64,000 nt of DNA from Dictyobacter aurantiacus (GTDB taxonomy: Bacteria; Chloroflexota; Ktedonobacteria; Ktedonobacterales; Ktedonobacteraceae). Position 1 is the first letter of the stretch. Each line of letters opens with the position of its first letter. Position numbers and translations under genes: made by a program. This document shows, piece after piece, positions 31,919-41,013 of this stretch. The DNA is taken from positions 5,456,001 to 5,520,000 of the forward strand of contig NZ_BIFQ01000001.1 of the NCBI RefSeq assembly GCF_003967515.1. Reading direction: 5' to 3'. The notes under the pieces were generated by a model. It saw only the letters and a list, made by a program, of their open reading frames with translations, did not search any database and had not been told where the DNA came from.

Positions 31919-33172
31919 ATGCCATACGATATTCATGATCGATCCCTGGCCGAACGTGGTCAGCAGCGCATAGATTGGGCGGCGCGCCACATGCCGGTGC
32001 TGCGCCAGATCACAGAAGAGTTCGCGGCTGAAAAGCCATTTGAGGGCAGGCGCATCGCGGCCTCCCTGCATATCACGACCGAGACCGCCGTGCTAGTCGG
32101 CGCGCTGCAGGCTGGCGGTGCCGAGGTTGCCCTCTGCGCCTCCAATCCCCTCTCGACGCATGACGATGTCTGCGCCGCCCTGGTCGAGCGCGGCATCGCG
32201 GTCTATGCCCACCACGGCGAGGACCTGGCCAGCTACCAGCGCCACATGGAACAGGCGCTGGCCATTCAGCCGCAGCTGGTGATGGATGACGGCGCCGATC
32301 TGATCGCTATCCTGCACAGCCGCCCCGAGGAGTACGAGGTGCTGGCCGGCATCGAGGAGACCACCTCGGGCGTGATGCGGGCGCGTGCCATGGCCGAGCA
32401 GCAGGTGCTGCGCTTCCCCGTGGTCGCCGTCAACGACACGCCGACCAAGCGCTACTTCGACAACCGCTACGGCACGGGCCAGAACACCATCGACGGCATC
32501 CTGCGTGCCACCAACGTCCTGCTGGCCGGTGCCACCTTCGTCGTCGCCGGTTACGGCTGGTGCGGACGCGGCATCGCCATGCGCGCCCGTGGCATGGGCG
32601 CACGCGTCATCGTTAGCGAGATCAACGCCACGCGCGCCCTGGAAGCGATCATGGACGGTTTCCAGGTCCTGCCCATGCACGAGGCCGCGCCCCTGGGAGA
32701 GATCTTTGTGACCGCCACCGGCATGGCCGGCGTGATCCGGCGCGAGCACTTCCTGCTCATGCAGGACGGCGCCATCCTGGCCAACTCCGGCCACTTCGAC
32801 GTCGAGGTCGATACCGCTGGCCTGCGCGATCTCGCCACCGGCTCCGCGCAGCTGCGCCAGCACATGACCGAGTACGAACTGCCTAATGGACGCAAGGTCT
32901 ACCTGCTCGGACAGGGACGCCTGATCGGCCAGGCCGCCGCCGAGGCCAGTCCCGCCGCCCTCATGGATCTCAGCTTCGCCGACCAGGCTCTCTCCACCCG
33001 CTACCTGTTCGAAGCGTACCAGCGGCTCACCCCCGGCGTCTATGACGTTCCATCTGAGATCGACGAACGCGTAGCTGTCCTCAAGCTGCGCGCCCTCGGC
33101 GTCCAGCTCGACACCCTCACCCAGGAACAGCTCGCCTACCAGCACGCCTGGCAGGTCGGAACCGCTAATTGA
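31919..33172 (+). CDS. ahcY: S-adenosylhomocysteine hydrolase
   Basis: 417 residues from ATG 31919. It cleaves S-adenosylhomocysteine to adenosine and homocysteine in the cytoplasm. Visible parts are IDWAARHMPVLRQI, LHITTETAVLVGAL, ALCASNPLSTHDDV, GIEETTSGVMR, NDTPTKRYFDNRYGTGQ and the NAD-binding VAGYGWCGRGIAMRARGMGA, then the C-terminal TRYLFEAYQRLTPGVYDVP. It is the short form, without the insertion found in many bacterial and eukaryotic enzymes. An upstream in-frame ATG at 31895 is possible but less conserved. It follows TrmB, and the next gene starts 2 bp after its stop. Confidence 0.96.
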   Translation: MPYDIHDRSLAERGQQRIDWAARHMPVLRQITEEFAAEKPFEGRRIAASLHITTETAVLVGALQAGGAEVALCASNPLSTHDDVCAALVERGIAVYAHHGEDLASYQRHMEQALAIQPQLVMDDGADLIAILHSRPEEYEVLAGIEETTSGVMRARAMAEQQVLRFPVVAVNDTPTKRYFDNRYGTGQNTIDGILRATNVLLAGATFVVAGYGWCGRGIAMRARGMGARVIVSEINATRALEAIMDGFQVLPMHEAAPLGEIFVTATGMAGVIRREHFLLMQDGAILANSGHFDVEVDTAGLRDLATGSAQLRQHMTEYELPNGRKVYLLGQGRLIGQAAAEASPAALMDLSFADQALSTRYLFEAYQRLTPGVYDVPSEIDERVAVLKLRALGVQLDTLTQEQLAYQHAWQVGTAN

Positions 33173-33174
33173 GC

Positions 33175-34014
33175 ATGCGCATCCTCATTACCGGCAGCTC
33201 CGGCCATCTCGGAGCTGCCATCGCGGAACAGTTGACACAAGAACACCAGCCAATCGGCCTCGATCTCACGTCCGGTCGCTGGACGCGATATGTTGGAGAT
33301 ATCACTGAGCGCGAGCTGATCTGGCGAGCCGTACGAGGGGTGGATGCCATCATCCACACGGCTTCCTTGCATCAGCCGCAGATGGCGACCCATTCTCGCC
33401 AGCAGTTCATCACCAGCAACATCAGCGGCACGCTCAATCTACTGGAGGCCGCGGTTCAGCATGGTGTGTCCCGCTTTGTCTATACCAGCACCACCTCGCT
33501 TTACGGTCGTGCGCTGGAGCCGCGTGATAAGGCGGTCTGGGTCAGCGAAGACCTGGCACCGCAGCCGCGCGACATCTACGACATCACCAAGATCGCCGCC
33601 GAAGAGCTATGCCGCGACATCGCGCTCAGCACAGGTCTGGCCGTCACTTGCCTGCGCGTCGCGCGTTTTTTCGCGCAGACACCGCGCTTGCAGGCGCTCT
33701 ACCGGCTCTATCGAGGTGTCGATGTACGTGATGCAGCCAGAGCTCATGTATTGGCAGTCAACAGCCAGGGTGGCGCCTTTGACATTCTAAATATCTCGGC
33801 GAGCTCGCCTTTTCAGCAGAGCGACCTGTCCCTGCTCCTTTCGGATCCAGCGGTGGTACTGCGCAGGCGAACGCCCCACGTGGTCGAAGCTTTCGCGCAA
33901 CGTGGCTGGCCGCTGCCAACCAGTATCGACCGTGTCTACGATATCACCAGGGCTAAACACCATCTAGGCTACCAATCCATCTATGGTTTTGATGAATGTT
34001 TACGCGAGCACTAA
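33175..34014 (+). CDS. NAD(P)-dependent epimerase/dehydratase (extended SDR)
   Basis: A 279-residue extended short-chain dehydrogenase/epimerase. The Rossmann motif MRILITGSSGHLGAAIAEQL (TGxxGxxG) starts the protein. SFVYTS-like RFVYTSTTSLYG carries the serine, and YDITKIAAEE gives the catalytic YxxxK. A C-terminal substrate region follows. The substrate, a nucleotide sugar or other metabolite, is unknown. The ATG at 33175 is two bases beyond the SahH stop, so the genes are probably translated from one mRNA; a TTG in frame overlaps the stop. Confidence 0.9.
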   Translation: MRILITGSSGHLGAAIAEQLTQEHQPIGLDLTSGRWTRYVGDITERELIWRAVRGVDAIIHTASLHQPQMATHSRQQFITSNISGTLNLLEAAVQHGVSRFVYTSTTSLYGRALEPRDKAVWVSEDLAPQPRDIYDITKIAAEELCRDIALSTGLAVTCLRVARFFAQTPRLQALYRLYRGVDVRDAARAHVLAVNSQGGAFDILNISASSPFQQSDLSLLLSDPAVVLRRRTPHVVEAFAQRGWPLPTSIDRVYDITRAKHHLGYQSIYGFDECLREH

Positions 34015-34106
34015 GGCTGGCCCTATGATTCGCTTTTCTCATGGTTAATATTATTGATATAATTTATATTGTTTAGGAAGAGCATCACGATACGAAAGAG
34101 GAGTAA

Positions 34107-34328
34107 ATGGCATTTTTATCACCCCCCTCAGATCGCTATAGAGAGAGTTTTCTTCAGGCCCTGCAGGAGTTTCAAGATGAAGGGAGGACCGGACGCGTCC
34201 TGCTGACGTGCGATGAGGACAACATCGGCTCGCGTAAAATCATTGAAGCCAGTGGCGGTGTGCTGGAAGAGATCACCGAGGTCGAGGGCTGGCCGGCAAA
34301 GGTCTGTTGCTATTGGATTCAGCTCTGA
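34107..34328 (+). pseudogene. GNAT acetyltransferase with internal deletion
   Basis: The 73-codon frame joins an N-terminal segment (RYRESFLQALQEFQDEGR) directly to a C-terminal one (RVLLTCDEDNIGSRKIIEASGGVLEE...YWI). In intact GNATs of this kind these are separated by roughly 90 residues holding the acetyl-CoA-binding core. The frame is kept, so a short product could be made, but the catalytic domain is lost. It still has an AAGAGGAG before the ATG. Confidence 0.7.
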
Positions 34329-34505
34329 AGGAGATGATTTAACGCCTCTCCCTCACAAACACATCGCAAAGAGCGCGGCCAGCAGCACAAATTGAACACC
34401 TTGCACCTGCTTGTCCTTGTGCGATACGCTGGCACACATATACCGGTTGCTTCCTTCTTTCAAAGAGCTGCCGCTTCAGAAGCAGCAGCAGAAAGGATGT
34501 TTCCT

Positions 34506-35501
34506 ATGGTAACTGTCGCTGGTGATCCCCGTGAGGCTTTGCTTGATAAGACGACGCTGGCCTTTCTTAAGAAGCTGGAGGCCCAGGGCGGTCCGCCCCT
34601 CTACACATTGACACCTGAACAGGCGCGCAACGTGCTCGTTTCCGTACAGGAGAGTGTGAAAGTCACCCTGCCCCCGGCTGAGATTGAGGACCGCAAGATT
34701 CCGGCTGCCCCGACGGGCGAGGTCTCCCTGCGCATCGTGCGTCCCCAGGGCGCCACCGGAGTGTTGCCGGGCCTGATATATTGCCATGGTGGTGGCTGGG
34801 TGCTTGGCGATAAGGGGACCCATGATCGCCTGGTGCGTGAGATCGCCCATGGCGTGCAGGCAACGGTCGTGTTTGTCGATTATGACCGTTCACCAGAGGC
34901 TATCTATCCCGTGGCGCTCGAGCAGATCTACTCCGCCCTGCTGTGGACCGCCGAGCATGGCGCCTCCATTGGCGTCAATCCCGCGCGCCTGGCCGTTGTT
35001 GGCGATAGCGTTGGTGGCAACATGGCGACGGTGCTGGCTATCATGGCCAAAGAGCGCCAGGGACCCAGACTGTCCTCCCAGGTGCTGCTATATCCGGTGA
35101 CGGACGCGGATATGAATACCTCTTCCTATCAGTGCTATGGTGGCGGCTCGTTCTGGCTGTCGGCGGCCGCCATGAAATGGTTCTGGGACTGCTACGCGCC
35201 CGACGTGGCGCTGCGCGGGGATTATCATCTCTCGCCCCTCAAGGCGCCGCTTGAGGTCCTGCAGGGGTTGCCGCCGACCAGCGTCATCGTAGACGAGAAC
35301 GACGTCCTGCGCGACGAAGGGGAGGCGTACGCGCACAGACTCCAGATGGCCGGTGTGCCCGTCGCGGCCGTGCGCGTCATCGGCACCATTCATGATTTCG
35401 CGCTGCTCAATCCCATCACCAACACCGCTCCGGTGCGCGACGGTATCGCGCAGGCCATCTGGGCGCTGCGCAAGGGCGGCCGCCTGACCGATCCCACATA
35501 G
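34506..35501 (+). CDS. Alpha/beta hydrolase, hormone-sensitive-lipase type
   Basis: 331 residues from ATG 34506, chosen because AGAAAGG lies 8 bases upstream; the frame is open from 34392. The oxyanion motif reads YCHGGGWVLG, the nucleophile GDSVGGNMA (usually GDSAGG), the acid IVDENDVLRDEG and the histidine TIHDFALL. It is a cytoplasmic carboxylesterase of the family-IV/HSL group with unknown natural ester. The gene is followed by an 18-bp-stem terminator and is apparently monocistronic. Confidence 0.92.
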   Translation: MVTVAGDPREALLDKTTLAFLKKLEAQGGPPLYTLTPEQARNVLVSVQESVKVTLPPAEIEDRKIPAAPTGEVSLRIVRPQGATGVLPGLIYCHGGGWVLGDKGTHDRLVREIAHGVQATVVFVDYDRSPEAIYPVALEQIYSALLWTAEHGASIGVNPARLAVVGDSVGGNMATVLAIMAKERQGPRLSSQVLLYPVTDADMNTSSYQCYGGGSFWLSAAAMKWFWDCYAPDVALRGDYHLSPLKAPLEVLQGLPPTSVIVDENDVLRDEGEAYAHRLQMAGVPVAAVRVIGTIHDFALLNPITNTAPVRDGIAQAIWALRKGGRLTDPT

Positions 35502-35511
35502 CTGGCATACG

Positions 35512-35547
35512 AACAGGCCCACACGCATCGATGCGTGTGGGCCTGTT
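35512..35547. terminator. 36-bp perfect palindromic terminator
   Basis: Arms 35512-35529 and 35530-35547 (AACAGGCCCACACGCATC and complement) are perfect and end in GTT. It lies 10 bp after the hydrolase stop. Confidence 0.8.
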
Positions 35548-35588
35548 TGGTGTTCCCCCGGCTTTCCCGTCCCAATTCACTATCTGCA

Positions 35589-35617
35589 TTTCACGAAAGA
35601 GATGCATTTTCGTGAAA
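35589..35617 (+). promoter_or_regulatory. Inverted repeat and ECF-like promoter before the sigma factor
   Basis: TTTCACGAAA (35589-35598) and TTTCGTGAAA (35608-35617) are exact complements around a 9-bp spacer. The right arm ends GTGAAACC, which resembles the GGAAC-type -35 of ECF promoters, with a T-rich spacer and GTTATAG following. Autoregulation by the sigma factor is plausible. Confidence 0.5.
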
Positions 35618-35678
35618 CCTTGCGTCGTTTTTTTGTGTTATAGGGAGCGTAAAACAGAAAACACAGGAGGGGGGCGGC

Positions 35679-36272
35679 ATGGACAGGAGGCACGCGCGCG
35701 AAGATGCCCGGCTGTCTGCGGATGAGGTAGAGGCCTTATATGAACGAATTGTATTGATGTATGCGCAGCAATTGATCTTCTTTATCATGCGGTGCACCAA
35801 AAATATGGCGGACGCGGAAGATATTGTACAGGATGCCCTGCTCAACGCTTACCATGCTCTGGATCGCTATACACTCTTACAGGTGCGTAGTCTGCGCATT
35901 CACGCCTGGCTTTATAAAATCACCTGGAATGTCTATCTCAACCATGTGCAGCGCACGAAACCGCCCCCTGGGGTGTCGTTGAATACCCCTGAGGGTGAGC
36001 TTCTGCTGGATCTGGATGCCGATACGCATGATGAGCAGCCTGAAATCATCTTCGAGCGCTTTGAGCTCCGCCAGGAGCTACAACAACTGGTCGATGCCCT
36101 GCCAGAATCATATCGTGTGGTCATAGATCTTTACTACTTTGGTGATCTCAGTCAACAGGAAATCGCCAACGTATTGCAGCGTCCGCTTAATACGGTCAAG
36201 ACGCAGATGCGCCGCGGCCTGCAGATGCTGCGCAAGGAACTCCAGGCCAGAGAGGAGGAGAGCATCCGATGA
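35679..36272 (+). CDS. ECF-type RNA polymerase sigma factor
   Basis: A 197-residue sigma-70 group IV protein. Region 2 covers about 20-95 (LYERIVLMYAQQLIFFIMRCTKNMADAEDIVQDALLNAYHAL; WLYKITWNVYLNHV). Region 4 covers about 130-185 (LQQLVDALPESYRVVIDLYYFGDLSQQEIANVL, NTVKTQMRRGLQML). ACAGGAGGGGGG lies just upstream of the ATG. Its stop overlaps the start of the HEAT-membrane gene (ATGA), so the two are translationally coupled, the usual layout of sigma/anti-sigma pairs. Confidence 0.95.
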   Translation: MDRRHAREDARLSADEVEALYERIVLMYAQQLIFFIMRCTKNMADAEDIVQDALLNAYHALDRYTLLQVRSLRIHAWLYKITWNVYLNHVQRTKPPPGVSLNTPEGELLLDLDADTHDEQPEIIFERFELRQELQQLVDALPESYRVVIDLYYFGDLSQQEIANVLQRPLNTVKTQMRRGLQMLRKELQAREEESIR

Positions 36273-37519
36273 TGGAACAGGAATACGAGCGTGAACATCA
36301 TCAGCTTCTCGAGCGCGACCAGGAGCTAGCGGAGCAGAGGCAGAGCTATATCGAACCCACAGAGACCAGGACGATGACGCCGTTCGCTGCTCGCGCGCTA
36401 TCTGCCGTTGGTCTGGGTAAGATTGCTCACCAGCTGGCCGAACATCCCGAGGAGCTCGACGCGGCCCTTAGAAATAGTGATTGGTCGGTGCGGGCGGCGG
36501 CTGTACAGGTGCTGGGGAAGCGGGAAGCGTCGCTGGATGTCCTGTTGCAGGCTGTACACGATGAGCATGAGGCTGTGCGTGCGGCGGCTGTGCGCTCCCT
36601 GGCTCTCCAGGCTGAGAAGAGGGCGGGCCCCGTGCCTGGCGTGACCGAGGCGCTGATAGCCGCGCTGCGCGATTCCGAATGGAGTGTGCGGGCCGCTGCC
36701 GCGCAGGGCCTGGGAAGATTGCAAGATACAACGTCGGTAGAGCCATTGCTGTCCGTGATGCGGGACGCGCACGCGGCTGTGCGCTCGGCGTCGGTATGGG
36801 CGCTGGGCAGAATGGGCAGCCAGGCTCCAATTGAAAAGATAGAGATCGGCCTGCAGGACAGTGCATGGACGGTCAGGGAGGCAACAATCATGGCACTGCA
36901 AGAACAAAACGAACGGGCGCCCATCTCCTCACTGCTAGAGGCGCGTCTTGATGAGGACGCCACCGTGCGCCAGGCCGCGGAGGCGGCCCTGGACGAGCGC
37001 GCCCACTATGGGCAGGGCTACTACGGCACCCCCCATCAATATGAAGAGCCGCAACATCCGGGGCAGAAGCTCAGCCCGGACAGCGGGGCTCGGGTCCTCT
37101 CGCCCTGGTTGCGCCTGCTGTTCGCGGCCTTCTCGGTCGGAGTATTCTCCCTTCTGGTGCAGCAGCTATTCTACTCCTCGTATGGCTATGCTCTGAGTCT
37201 GATGAAGCTGGCGATGCTGCTGATCATCTGCATCGCCCTGGTAAGTATGAACCTGTTGCTGCAGCGTAAGAGCTTTAGCGCTCTGCTGCGCTTTGAACAG
37301 GGAGGAGGCCGGCCGGCCAGCCCCTGGATGGGCGTTGCGCTGGCCATGCTCTCCATCGTCGTCTTAGCCAGTCAAGCCGGCATCTTAGAATCAGGCTTTG
37401 ACTATGGGGTTGGCGCGGATATCAGCACCTATCACTTTGTCATGATCTGTAGAATTATCGCGCTGGGCCTCGTGGCCATCACCATGCTGCTAATCAACCG
37501 CATCTTCCATCTTAGATGA
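36269..37519 (+). CDS. HEAT-repeat protein with C-terminal membrane helices, candidate sigma regulator
   Basis: A 416-residue protein. A charged coiled N-terminus precedes four or five HEAT/PBS-lyase-type repeats (NSDWSVRAAAVQVLGKR; DEHEAVRAAAVRSLALQ; DSEWSVRAAAAQGLGRLQ; DAHAAVRSASVWALGRMG), about residues 65-245. A linker then leads to four membrane helices (about 275-415). It has no zinc-finger anti-sigma motif. Its overlap with the ECF sigma gene makes it a plausible membrane-bound controller: the HEAT solenoid could hold the sigma factor. That is inference only. ATG codons at 36269 and 36272 are equally possible. Confidence 0.85.
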   Translation: MMEQEYEREHHQLLERDQELAEQRQSYIEPTETRTMTPFAARALSAVGLGKIAHQLAEHPEELDAALRNSDWSVRAAAVQVLGKREASLDVLLQAVHDEHEAVRAAAVRSLALQAEKRAGPVPGVTEALIAALRDSEWSVRAAAAQGLGRLQDTTSVEPLLSVMRDAHAAVRSASVWALGRMGSQAPIEKIEIGLQDSAWTVREATIMALQEQNERAPISSLLEARLDEDATVRQAAEAALDERAHYGQGYYGTPHQYEEPQHPGQKLSPDSGARVLSPWLRLLFAAFSVGVFSLLVQQLFYSSYGYALSLMKLAMLLIICIALVSMNLLLQRKSFSALLRFEQGGGRPASPWMGVALAMLSIVVLASQAGILESGFDYGVGADISTYHFVMICRIIALGLVAITMLLINRIFHLR

Positions 37520-37530
37520 CGCTCAACGTG

Positions 37531-38117
37531 TCATTGGGGAGGAAGATGGGCGTGTGAGAAGAGAGTCGACCAGTTCTGTGCGCGCAACAGGTGGGCGAAG
37601 CCATTTTCACCGGTTCCTGGCCAGATATGTGGCTGGTAGGGATACCAGCCGCCCAGCAGGCGCAGCCGGAATGCCTCGAACTCGGGTTCACGACCGTAGC
37701 CCGCGAAGAGCGGCTCCCACCAGTGCAGGTCGGGTGGGAGCGCCTGCGCCAGGCTCATGCACAGGCTCACCAGGTCCGAATGCCGGGCACCTCACGAGTC
37801 AGGACATAAGCATGCTCCAGCGGATTGCGGCCATCGAAGCCCGCCAGCACGATTTCCGGCGTAGCCAGACCGTGCCGTGCGAGGATGCGCCATGAGCAAA
37901 CCTCGTGGCGCACCGAATAGCCCGTCTGCCCCTCATCGGGGGGATACCAGTCCTTGGTATGTAGTTTGAGGTAGAAAGTCTGCTGCTGGCAGCTCAGGCG
38001 ATAGGTATGGTTCTGCTCTCGCACCAGCGTCACCTGCAGCGGACCTCGCAGGCCGAGCTGGCCCATCAGGGCCTCGGCACTTTGAAATGATAGTGTATAT
38101 CTGGAGTGCTCTGACAT
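37531..38117 (-). pseudogene. APH-fold kinase with central deletion and frameshift
   Basis: The upstream frame (from ATG 38117) gives the N-lobe of a phosphotransferase: YRLSCQQQTFYLKLHTKDW and AYVLTREVPG. It then stops after an out-of-frame junction near 37780. The other frame continues HSDLVSLCMSLAQALPPDLHWWEPLFAGYG to its own stop. The catalytic loop (HxDxxxxN) and metal-binding DW are absent, so a central block of roughly 100 residues has been deleted. It cannot be an active kinase. Confidence 0.75.
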
Positions 38118-38210
38118 TCCCTTGTCCTTTTACAACTCAATATTTCAAAAAAGCGTTTCTATTGTATCATTCCCTGGCGTATTCTCACGCCAGGGAAGAG
38201 AGACATATTG

Positions 38211-38744
38211 CTAGTTGAGCTGGCGAATATCGCGTACGCTGAGCGCGCCGACACGCAGGACCGTGCTAAAGAGGCCGGCCACGATGAAGACCCAGCCCGG
38301 CTCCATCGCATCCGAGAGCGTACCGACGAGGACGAATGCTAGCGGCCATAGCAGCGATGCCCCGATCATATCAACGCTATTAACCCGTCCCAGCTTGTCC
38401 GCTGGAACATACTCTTGTAGCAGGATGGGCCACCAGGTATCCGCCAGGCCGCCAAAGAAGCCCATGAACACGCCCAGCATCATGGCCGCGATCGGGACGT
38501 TGAAAAAGCCCAGGCCGACGACACCGATACTGCTCAGGATGGATGTGAGATAGACCAGTATTCCGCGATGGCGCACGCGCGGGACCTGTCCCACGTAGAA
38601 CATTGCCAGCATCGAGCCGATTGCGCGCATCGTCACATAAGCTCCTAACAGCCAGACGCCGGTATGATAGTGGTTGGCCACCAGTTTGGGCAAGGCAACA
38701 ATAACAGGTGCTGCCACTCCCATACTCGCGACGGTAAAAACCAC
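38211..38744 (-). pseudogene. C-terminal half of an MFS transporter
   Basis: The 177-codon frame corresponds to the last five or six helices of a DHA3-type MFS permease (VWLLGAYVTMRAIGSMLAMFYVGQVPR, GLADTWWPILLQEYVPADKLGRVNSV). The first half is missing. The frame begins at a GTG with GGAG directly attached and remains open further upstream. Between 38745 and 38940 another frame shows hydrophobic scraps (FFLISWGS, WLAVLNIVCIF), possibly decayed N-terminal sequence. It is adjacent to the kinase pseudogene, marking a zone of decay. Confidence 0.7.
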
Positions 38745-38943
38745 CTCCGCGCTTCTGTACTTACCTGATCAGGCAAGAATTGTGCAAGACTTTCTGGTTA
38801 ATTGCTGAGTTGATGGCAAAATATGCACACAATATTGAGAACAGCCAGCCAGTTCTTCACCGTTGGAAAATCCATCGAGCCCCAGCTGATCAGGAAGAAG
38901 GTGAAGTGGAATCTGTCCTCCCGTGTGGCGCGTTTCCATTCTC

Positions 38944-40824
38944 CTATTGAACCGCCCTGATACAGGGAAGGGAGAAGAAGAATGTGGAACCGACATCTTC
39001 CTCCGATTCGAAGGCGATCTGCCCTCCATGCCGTTCGATCAGCTCTCGACACAGGTAAAGTCCCAGTCCAGTCCCACGGATGCCGCTAGCGCGCACATTC
39101 TCACCACGGACAAACCGTTCAAAGAGGTGCACTTGCTGGGCATGTGGAATCCCCATTCCCTGATCACGGACACGGAATCGGGCTTCATGGGTCTCCGCGT
39201 GCTCCTCAAGGATCACCTCGATCGGGCCACCATCTGGACTGTACTTAATGGCATTGGAAAGCAGATTGGAAAAGACCTGTTCAATTCGGATGGCATCGAC
39301 CGTTGCCCAGAGCTGGGAAAGGGTTGTATGGAACGCGAGCTGATGCCGGTCGGTAGTGGCCTGGATCCGCCTGACCACCCGCTCGGTGAGGGCAACCAGA
39401 TCGACCGAGCGCAGTTCCAGCTTGAACTCTCCTGCCTGTATCCGCGTCACATCCAGCAGATCTTCCGTGAGGCTGGTTAATTGCCACGAGGCTTGTTTCA
39501 TCTCCTGCACTTTTTCCCGTTGCCATTCGTTCAGCCCATATTCTCCCCCACGTGCCGAGCGGCCAAGCAGGCGATCGGCATAGCCCGCGATGATGGTCAC
39601 GGGTGTGCGTAGTTCATGTGTTGCCAGGCTGATGAACTGGTCTTTGAGCGTCTCCGCTGCTTTGAGGGTGCTCACATCCTGATAGACGAGCAGAACCACT
39701 CGCTCTGTTGGAGGAAGCGCCGAGAGAGGGCGAGAAAGCAGGGAGAGATTCTCAAAGGGAATTGCATCCACCAGGACTGGAAGGCGGGTGCCATCAGATT
39801 GGCAGATCACCAACTGGCGATGGAGCACGGTTTCACCTGTGGTCATGGCACGCCTGCCGGTCAAATCCTCGGGGGGAAGCGGTTGCCCATTCGGAGTGAG
39901 CAGCTGAATGCCATGCTGGTGAAGAAACTCCTCCTCAGGTTGGCCTTGTGGCCATGCGGCGCCCCAGAGAGTCGTTGCGGCCTGATTAGCCAGCAGTAAG
40001 CGCAAGTGAGGTCCTTGCACCAGAAAAACCCCGTTCGATAAGCGGTCCAGGATCAATTGGAAGACCTGTAAGCGCACATCCGCATCAGCGCGTGCCTTTT
40101 GAAGTGCTTCGTTGGTTCGTTTGAGTTCTTCCTCCATGCGATGACGTTCGATCATTTCAGCAGCCTGCTTGGCGTACAGATCGGTCAGCCGTAGTTCGTG
40201 TGCAGAAGGGGAGTGCGGAAGGCGAAAGTGGATTGAGAGCATGCCGAGTATGTCACCTGCGCGAGTGAAGAGCGGAGTCGATTGGACGGAGCGATACCCG
40301 GAGAGAACAGCCATATGACGATAGGTTTTATAAGCCGGGTCTGTCTCAGTGTCAAAAACGATCACCCGTTCGCGCCGCGCGAGCGCCATTCCACAAGCAG
40401 ATCTCTCGTGGACACTCACGCTGCGAAAGCAGTCGAGGAACGTCTGTTTGAAGCCTTGCTGTGCGACAATGGTGAGCCTCTTGCTCACAGGGTCGTAGAG
40501 TTGCACATTGCCAAAGTCGGCTCCTTGTAGCTCGATAACCGCATGCAGGACTTCTTCAAGAAGCGCTTCCAATCCAGAGCTCAGTACCAATCGCGTACTA
40601 AGTTCATAAAGGCGGGTGATAGCGGACAGTTCAGCAGTTGTTTCTGCCTGCTGTTCCCCCTGGCTGAGGTGGGGGACGGGTACAGTCGCCTCCGGTTCTT
40701 CAGGGTGATGAGATGTCATCATACGTTGCTCCACATCGGAATGGACGACCAGAGGGAGAAGGACGAGGCGGCTCGTTACGAGTGGTCTCAAGTGTTCTGC
40801 CCACGGGTTGTCTGATTCAACCAT
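38944..40824 (-). CDS. Orphan sensor histidine kinase (GAF-PAS-HisKA-HATPase)
   Basis: A 626-residue cytoplasmic sensor kinase. A GAF domain (about 68-228) is followed by a short coiled coil, a PAS-like domain (about 250-385), HisKA (about 394-460) with phospho-acceptor H403 in ATHELRTP, and a HATPase_c domain (about 505-620). The HATPase has N box N520-N524, G1 DQGMGIP and G2 GTGLGL. No membrane helix and no response regulator gene are found nearby, so the partner is encoded elsewhere. The light, redox or ligand signal of the GAF domain cannot be told; it contains one cysteine in SACGMA. The ATG follows a GGGAAAAGCGGA stretch. Confidence 0.94.
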   Translation of the reverse strand: MVESDNPWAEHLRPLVTSRLVLLPLVVHSDVEQRMMTSHHPEEPEATVPVPHLSQGEQQAETTAELSAITRLYELSTRLVLSSGLEALLEEVLHAVIELQGADFGNVQLYDPVSKRLTIVAQQGFKQTFLDCFRSVSVHERSACGMALARRERVIVFDTETDPAYKTYRHMAVLSGYRSVQSTPLFTRAGDILGMLSIHFRLPHSPSAHELRLTDLYAKQAAEMIERHRMEEELKRTNEALQKARADADVRLQVFQLILDRLSNGVFLVQGPHLRLLLANQAATTLWGAAWPQGQPEEEFLHQHGIQLLTPNGQPLPPEDLTGRRAMTTGETVLHRQLVICQSDGTRLPVLVDAIPFENLSLLSRPLSALPPTERVVLLVYQDVSTLKAAETLKDQFISLATHELRTPVTIIAGYADRLLGRSARGGEYGLNEWQREKVQEMKQASWQLTSLTEDLLDVTRIQAGEFKLELRSVDLVALTERVVRRIQATTDRHQLAFHTTLSQLWATVDAIRIEQVFSNLLSNAIKYSPDGGPIEVILEEHAETHEARFRVRDQGMGIPHAQQVHLFERFVRGENVRASGIRGTGLGLYLCRELIERHGGQIAFESEEDVGSTFFFSLPCIRAVQ

Positions 40825-41013
40825 GGCATTCCGCTTTTCCCAAAGATTCCCGCGGCAAGGGTCTTACTCTTCCTGGATCTGACTAGCTCTGCGGACTGTG
40901 AAAGAAAGAGAAGAACGCTTTCGGAGAGAGCATACCATACTCCAGGGGAGAAAGACAAGGCAAAAAAATGGGTTGTTACGGATCATGTAATTTTGTAAGA
41001 AGGAGTTCAGGCC

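Noticed and set aside
32093..33145. Long open frame on the minus strand (350 codons) opposite sahH
   Set aside because: Mirror frame of a GC-rich gene; low-complexity Gly/Val/Asp-rich protein without domains, while the plus strand encodes a clear SahH.
38798..39052. 84-codon minus-strand frame as a separate gene
   Set aside because: Its first part overlaps the end of the histidine kinase in another frame; the rest looks like decayed sequence upstream of the MFS remnant.
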